The notes beneath the pieces are model-generated. The model saw only the letters and a program-made list of their open reading frames with translations. It was not told the origin of the DNA and searched no databases. Position numbers and translations under genes: made by a program. A DNA stretch of 36,219 nt from CAZPMO01 sp964587515 (GTDB lineage Bacteria > Pseudomonadota > Alphaproteobacteria > MPNO01). The first letter of the stretch is position 1; every line of letters starts with the position of its first letter. Where the stretch lies: positions 1 through 36,219 of the forward strand of contig CAZPMO010000024.1 of the NCBI GenBank assembly GCA_964587515.1, read 5' to 3'. Below are positions 32,128 through 36,219 of the stretch, piece after piece.

Positions 32128-35100
32128 TCAGCGGCTGGCGACTTTCTGCACACTCGGTACTTCGGCGATCAGCACGCGCACTTTGCGGACCTGTTGGTCG
32201 AACAGGGCAAGCTCCGCGCCCTTGAGCTTTTGCCCGGTCGGCAGCTTTAGCTTGCGCGGGTTCATCTGCTTGCCGCCGCGCAGCACTTCGTAATGCAGAT
32301 GCGGGCCGGTGGAGCGCCCGGTGGAACCGACATAGCCGATGGTTTGGCCTTGGCGCACCCGCTTGCCGGATTTCATGCCGCGGGCATAACCGTTCAAATG
32401 AGCATAGGCGGTCTTGTAAGTGCCGTTGTGGCGGATACGGATATATTTGCCATAGGCGCCGTTGCGCCCGATGCGCTCGATCACGCCGTCGCCGGCGGCG
32501 ACCACGGGCGTACCTTTCGGCGCCGCAAAATCGAGGCCGCGATGCATTTTGTTATAGCCGAGCACCGGGTGACGCCGCATGCCGTAGCCGGATGACAGCC
32601 GCGCGCCGTTGATCGGTGTGCGCATGAGCGCCTTGCGCGCGCTCTGGCCCTTGCCGTTGAAATAATCCACCGGGCCGTTGGAGGGCTCGTGGCGGTAAAG
32701 TTCGATCGGCTGGCCGCTCAGGCTGAGGGAGGCGAACAGCACCGGCCCCAGCGCGACGGTCTCGCCATCGTCATTGAGCAGGTTTTCGTAGAGCACTTCG
32801 AAGCGGTCGCCTTTTTGAATCTCGCGCTGGAAGTCGACATCGAAACTGAAGATCTGCACCAGCTCCATCAGAATGCTGATCGGCAGGCCCGCCTCCATCG
32901 CGGCGTCATAGAGGCTGGTCTGGATATGGCCTTCGGCTTTTTCCAGTCGGCGGACGAGGTCGCGCGCCACTTCGCTGGCGTGGAAACTGTCATCCGCCTG
33001 GCGGGCGACGAGAATGTCGCGGTCGGGCGCGACATCGAGGGCGATTTCGGCGAGCCGGAAGGCGCGCGCCTTGGTGTCGTCGACCAGCGGCTCGAAGGCG
33101 AGGGTAAGGGTCTGTCCGATCTGCAAGCTGCGCGGATTGTGCACGGTACGGAACGCGGCGATCGCCGCCTCGGCATCGGTCGCGGCGCTGCCGGCCTTGG
33201 TGAGGGCGACGAATAAGGTATCCCCCTTGCCGATCATCACGGCTTTGCGGGTGAGGCCGTCGGCGGGCGTATTGTCATTGGCCGTCGCGGGCAGGGTGAG
33301 CGCGGCCGCACTATCCGCCGCGCCGGATCGGATCGGCCAGACCCGGGCGGGATCGGCTTCCAGGGGTCGCTCGGTCGGCGCCGCGGCGGCGATGATCGCG
33401 CCATTCATTGCCTGACCCTGGCCGGGACGGGATTCGAGCCGCACGCCCTCGCGCGTCACGGTCCGTAAGCCATCGCTCCGACCGGCTTCGGCAGCGGCTA
33501 GATTCGCCGTGAAATTAGGCTCGCTGACCTTGGCGACGGAGAATTTCTTGGCGCCGCTTCGCAACACTTCTATATGGCGCTTCTTGGCGAGCTCGATGCT
33601 GAGGCCTTCGAGGGTGAGGGCGCCGGCTTTATCCGCGCGGGTGGCAAGGACGAGTTTCTGGCCTTCGCGCAGGCGGCGGGGATTGAACTTTTTCCTCAGC
33701 GCGCGAATGGCGCGGTCGGCCTCGAAGCGGTCGATGCCCTCGCTGCGCAGGATCGACATTAATGTGTCGCCGCGGTTGACCTCGATCGTCGATACGATGA
33801 TGTCGGACGCCAGATTGGTTTCGCTCTTCGGCGCCGGAGCCTTCTCGGCCGGGGCCGTCTTCTGTGCGTCGGCTTGCGACGGTTTGGCGGGTGCCGGCGC
33901 CTGCGGCTTGGGTTCGAGCGACGCCTGCTTGACGGGCTCCTTGGGGATATCGGCGGGGGCCGGCGGTTTTGCCGCCGGCGCGATATCGGCCAGGCTTTGC
34001 AGCGGTGCGTTGGTCAGTCCGCCGGCGAATTTGCCCGATGCCTGGCGCGTGACGGTGACATGGCGTTTGCCGCCGAGGGCGAGAGAGAAGCCCTGCAGCT
34101 CCGGCTTGCCCTTGCTGTTGTCGGCGATGACCATATGGACCGTCTCACCGGCGCGCAGGCGCCTCGGATCGAAATAGGCCCGGAGGGCGCGGATCGCTTT
34201 ATCCGCTTCGCCGCGGGCGATGCCGTGCGCGGTCAACAGGTCCATTAAGATCGCGCCTTTGGGGACGCGTACCTTATGCGCCGCGCCGGCGATCTTCGTC
34301 TCTTCGGCGATGGCGGGCTCGCTGTGTGCCTCGGCGATCTCGCCGCCGGCTTCAACGCCGAGCGCGAGGGCGGAATTGCGGCGCGCGTCATAGACGCCGT
34401 CCGAGACGCGCCGCACATTGACCACGCGGCCATCATCGAGATGGACGGCAACTCCGATCAGCGTCCATTTGCCGTCGGGACGTACCTCGCCGGGAAGAAC
34501 GGATACTTTTTGACCGACGGTCAATTTCCGCGGATCGAAGCGGGTTTTGAGTGCCTTGACGGCACGGTCGATATCGCGCTCCCAAATGTCGAGCGAGCGC
34601 ATGATATTGCCGATGGTGTGACCGCGACGCGCCTGAACCGACACGATGCCCGCCGCCCGCAGGGGAGCATCCCCGGCCATGCCCGCATCGTTGTTGGGCC
34701 AGGGCTGACCGGCGCGTTGGGCGCGGAACCGGCCATCGCCGCCGCGGATCACCTGGACATAGCTGTTCTTGCCGAGCTCGACGGAAAAGACGGAGAGCAC
34801 CGGACCATTATCGCCGGTCGAATCCAGCTTGACGAATATGCGCTGGCCGATGCGAAGCTTCTTCGGGTTAAAGACGTTCTTAACCGCTCTGGCCGCGGCG
34901 GCGGCGTTGCTGCGCGGCGCACCGGCATATTCTAGTATCTTAAAGAGTGTATCGCCCTTGCGGACGGTGAGCTGCTGGGTCGTCGCCGCCCCGGGATCGG
35001 AGAGATCGGATTGCGAACTTGCCGCCGAAGCGGGCTGAATTCGCCCATCGCCGCCGACCAGCGCGTTGACACCGAAAGCGGCGGCGGCAAGAAAGAGCCC

Positions 35101-35148
35101 GCCGACGATCGGTCCGCGCACGGTTTGATTCGTTAATATTTGCCGCAT
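32128..35148 (-). CDS. M23 metallopeptidase with five LysM-like repeats
   Basis: About 1006 residues. An N-terminal hydrophobic helix (GPIVGGLFLAAAAFGVNALV) anchors or exports it. Five LysM/OapA-like repeats follow, each with a hydrophobic-x-KGDTL-like start and an F-[ND]-P-[KR]-x-L-x-x-G-[QE] end (for example FNPKKLRIGQ, FDPRKLTVGQ, FDPRRLRAGE, FNPRRLREGQ, HNPRSLQIGQ). A Pro/Ala/Lys-rich linker separates repeats 3 and 4. The C-terminal M23 domain has HRGLDFAAPKGTPV and HLHYE, the zinc ligands of an active peptidoglycan endopeptidase. Usual relatives are about half this length. Start is ATG at 35148 with a weak ribosome site; GTG at 35187 is the alternative. Confidence 0.88.
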   Translation of the reverse strand: MRQILTNQTVRGPIVGGLFLAAAAFGVNALVGGDGRIQPASAASSQSDLSDPGAATTQQLTVRKGDTLFKILEYAGAPRSNAAAAARAVKNVFNPKKLRIGQRIFVKLDSTGDNGPVLSVFSVELGKNSYVQVIRGGDGRFRAQRAGQPWPNNDAGMAGDAPLRAAGIVSVQARRGHTIGNIMRSLDIWERDIDRAVKALKTRFDPRKLTVGQKVSVLPGEVRPDGKWTLIGVAVHLDDGRVVNVRRVSDGVYDARRNSALALGVEAGGEIAEAHSEPAIAEETKIAGAAHKVRVPKGAILMDLLTAHGIARGEADKAIRALRAYFDPRRLRAGETVHMVIADNSKGKPELQGFSLALGGKRHVTVTRQASGKFAGGLTNAPLQSLADIAPAAKPPAPADIPKEPVKQASLEPKPQAPAPAKPSQADAQKTAPAEKAPAPKSETNLASDIIVSTIEVNRGDTLMSILRSEGIDRFEADRAIRALRKKFNPRRLREGQKLVLATRADKAGALTLEGLSIELAKKRHIEVLRSGAKKFSVAKVSEPNFTANLAAAEAGRSDGLRTVTREGVRLESRPGQGQAMNGAIIAAAAPTERPLEADPARVWPIRSGAADSAAALTLPATANDNTPADGLTRKAVMIGKGDTLFVALTKAGSAATDAEAAIAAFRTVHNPRSLQIGQTLTLAFEPLVDDTKARAFRLAEIALDVAPDRDILVARQADDSFHASEVARDLVRRLEKAEGHIQTSLYDAAMEAGLPISILMELVQIFSFDVDFQREIQKGDRFEVLYENLLNDDGETVALGPVLFASLSLSGQPIELYRHEPSNGPVDYFNGKGQSARKALMRTPINGARLSSGYGMRRHPVLGYNKMHRGLDFAAPKGTPVVAAGDGVIERIGRNGAYGKYIRIRHNGTYKTAYAHLNGYARGMKSGKRVRQGQTIGYVGSTGRSTGPHLHYEVLRGGKQMNPRKLKLPTGQKLKGAELALFDQQVRKVRVLIAEVPSVQKVASR

Positions 35149-35187
35149 TGCGTTGAATTCACTTGCTAATTTTGAACGCCGCAACAC

Positions 35188-35428
35188 AGCGCGGATATCG
35201 ATAGATCAACGAAGATACGCGCCCCACCCCGGTCCGGTAACCATACCGGACGATTCGTTAACATATTAACCATGCTTTTGTAGTCGAAAATTGTCAATAA
35301 ATTCTTGCACTTCGCGCTTTTTGTCCGATTTGTGGTCGAATAAACCGATTTAACCGGGAGCGCGGGTGTTAAGCATGACCGGGCGCTACGAAAAATGCGG
35401 GTTTTGTGCGAAAAATCGCGAGATAGCC
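35188..35428. other. Intergenic region upstream of the rRNA operon
   Basis: No gene seen. The stretch is more AT-rich than its surroundings, with TTAACATATTAACC near 35258-35273 and A/T runs before the rRNA promoter that could act as UP-like elements. It must also hold the promoter of the divergent M23 gene, which I cannot locate with confidence. Confidence 0.4.
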
Positions 35429-35457
35429 TTGACTTTGCATAGGGCGGGGCGTAAGAC
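35429..35457 (+). promoter_or_regulatory. rRNA operon promoter
   Basis: TTGACT (35429-35434) and TAAGAC (35452-35457) with a 17-base spacer, followed by a GC-rich discriminator region. The strong -35 and position about 230 bases before 16S fit an rrn P1 promoter. Confidence 0.7.
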
Positions 35458-35498
35458 ACCCCAACGCGTCACGGACCGCAAGGGCCGTGGCGCGAAGC

Positions 35499-35510
35499 GC
35501 TCTTTGACAT
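35499..35510 (+). promoter_or_regulatory. boxA-like antitermination element
   Basis: GCTCTTTGACAT resembles the rRNA boxA (TGCTCTTTAACA) that loads Nus factors for antitermination. It lies in the leader between promoter and 16S. Confidence 0.6.
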
Positions 35511-35556
35511 TGTGAATTGGAAGAGATGCGTGGGCGGCGTTGATTTAATGCTGCCG

Positions 35557-35652
35557 ACGCAAACGTTTCGATACGTCTTGGTTCGGGATGCAAATTCCGA
35601 TCAAGGGCGTAGCGAGCGTGCGTTTGCGTGGGATCACGTTAATTCATCCCAC
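35557..35652 (+). other. rRNA leader stems
   Basis: ACGCAAACG (35557-35565) pairs with CGTTTGCGT (35621-35629), and GTGGGAT (35628-35634) can pair with ATCCCAC (35646-35652). Such stems precede 16S in many operons; the real processing stem needs the missing 3' flank. The two stems overlap and may be alternatives. Confidence 0.5.
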
Positions 35653-35689
35653 ATTCGGTTTTTCGAAATCGGAGACGGGATGAAACATT

Positions 35690-36219
<530 letters not shown>

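Noticed and set aside
35258..35273. TTAACATATTAACC as a CtrA site
   Set aside because: The two TTAA elements are four bases apart, while CtrA sites need seven.

Overview
This window looks like part of a draft chromosome contig from a GC-rich alphaproteobacterium, probably related to Rhodospirillales. The support is the 5' part of the 16S gene at the right end, the dense GC-rich coding with frequent GTG/TTG starts, and the FnrN/FnrL-type oxygen regulator. Three places suggest draft-assembly or rearrangement problems: an N run inside ispG, a head-to-head truncation of two genes near 3833-3844, and a 16S gene whose last ~190 bases do not match the alphaproteobacterial first part.

Left part (1-5400): a partial M17 leucyl aminopeptidase, a small hypothetical gene, an enoyl-CoA hydratase/isomerase-like gene and a convergent UbiD-family decarboxylase. 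A Sel1-repeat fragment and a histidine kinase fragment meet head to head, followed by a single-domain response regulator.

Central part (5400-14560): oxygen-dependent and redox genes that carry FNR-type sites (TTGAT-N4-ATCAA) in their intergenic regions. They are 3-hydroxyanthranilate 3,4-dioxygenase with an overlapping cytochrome c gene, an amidohydrolase, an unlisted 36-residue membrane protein, a gentisate-dioxygenase-like cupin, a luciferase-like monooxygenase, the FNR-type regulator itself, a Rieske protein, a zinc alcohol dehydrogenase and a cyclic-2,3-diphosphoglycerate-synthetase-like protein. The repeated sites next to a regulator with four matching cysteines suggest a local oxygen-responsive regulon, possibly for aromatic or heteroaromatic catabolism.

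Right-central part (14560-29340): housekeeping and metabolic genes (retropepsin-like protease, alpha/beta hydrolase, AMP/thymidine phosphorylase, MBL-fold hydrolase, IspG, oligopeptidase B). Next come a truncated haemoglobin paired with a [2Fe-2S]/flavin reductase, a likely NO or O2 chemistry module with a palindrome upstream. A tightly coupled four-gene operon follows: hydantoinase A, hydantoinase B and two creatinase/M24-fold proteins lacking normal peptidase metal ligands.

Right end (29340-36219): ClpB, a very large M23 peptidase with five LysM-like repeats, then the rRNA promoter, boxA-like leader and the beginning of 16S rRNA.
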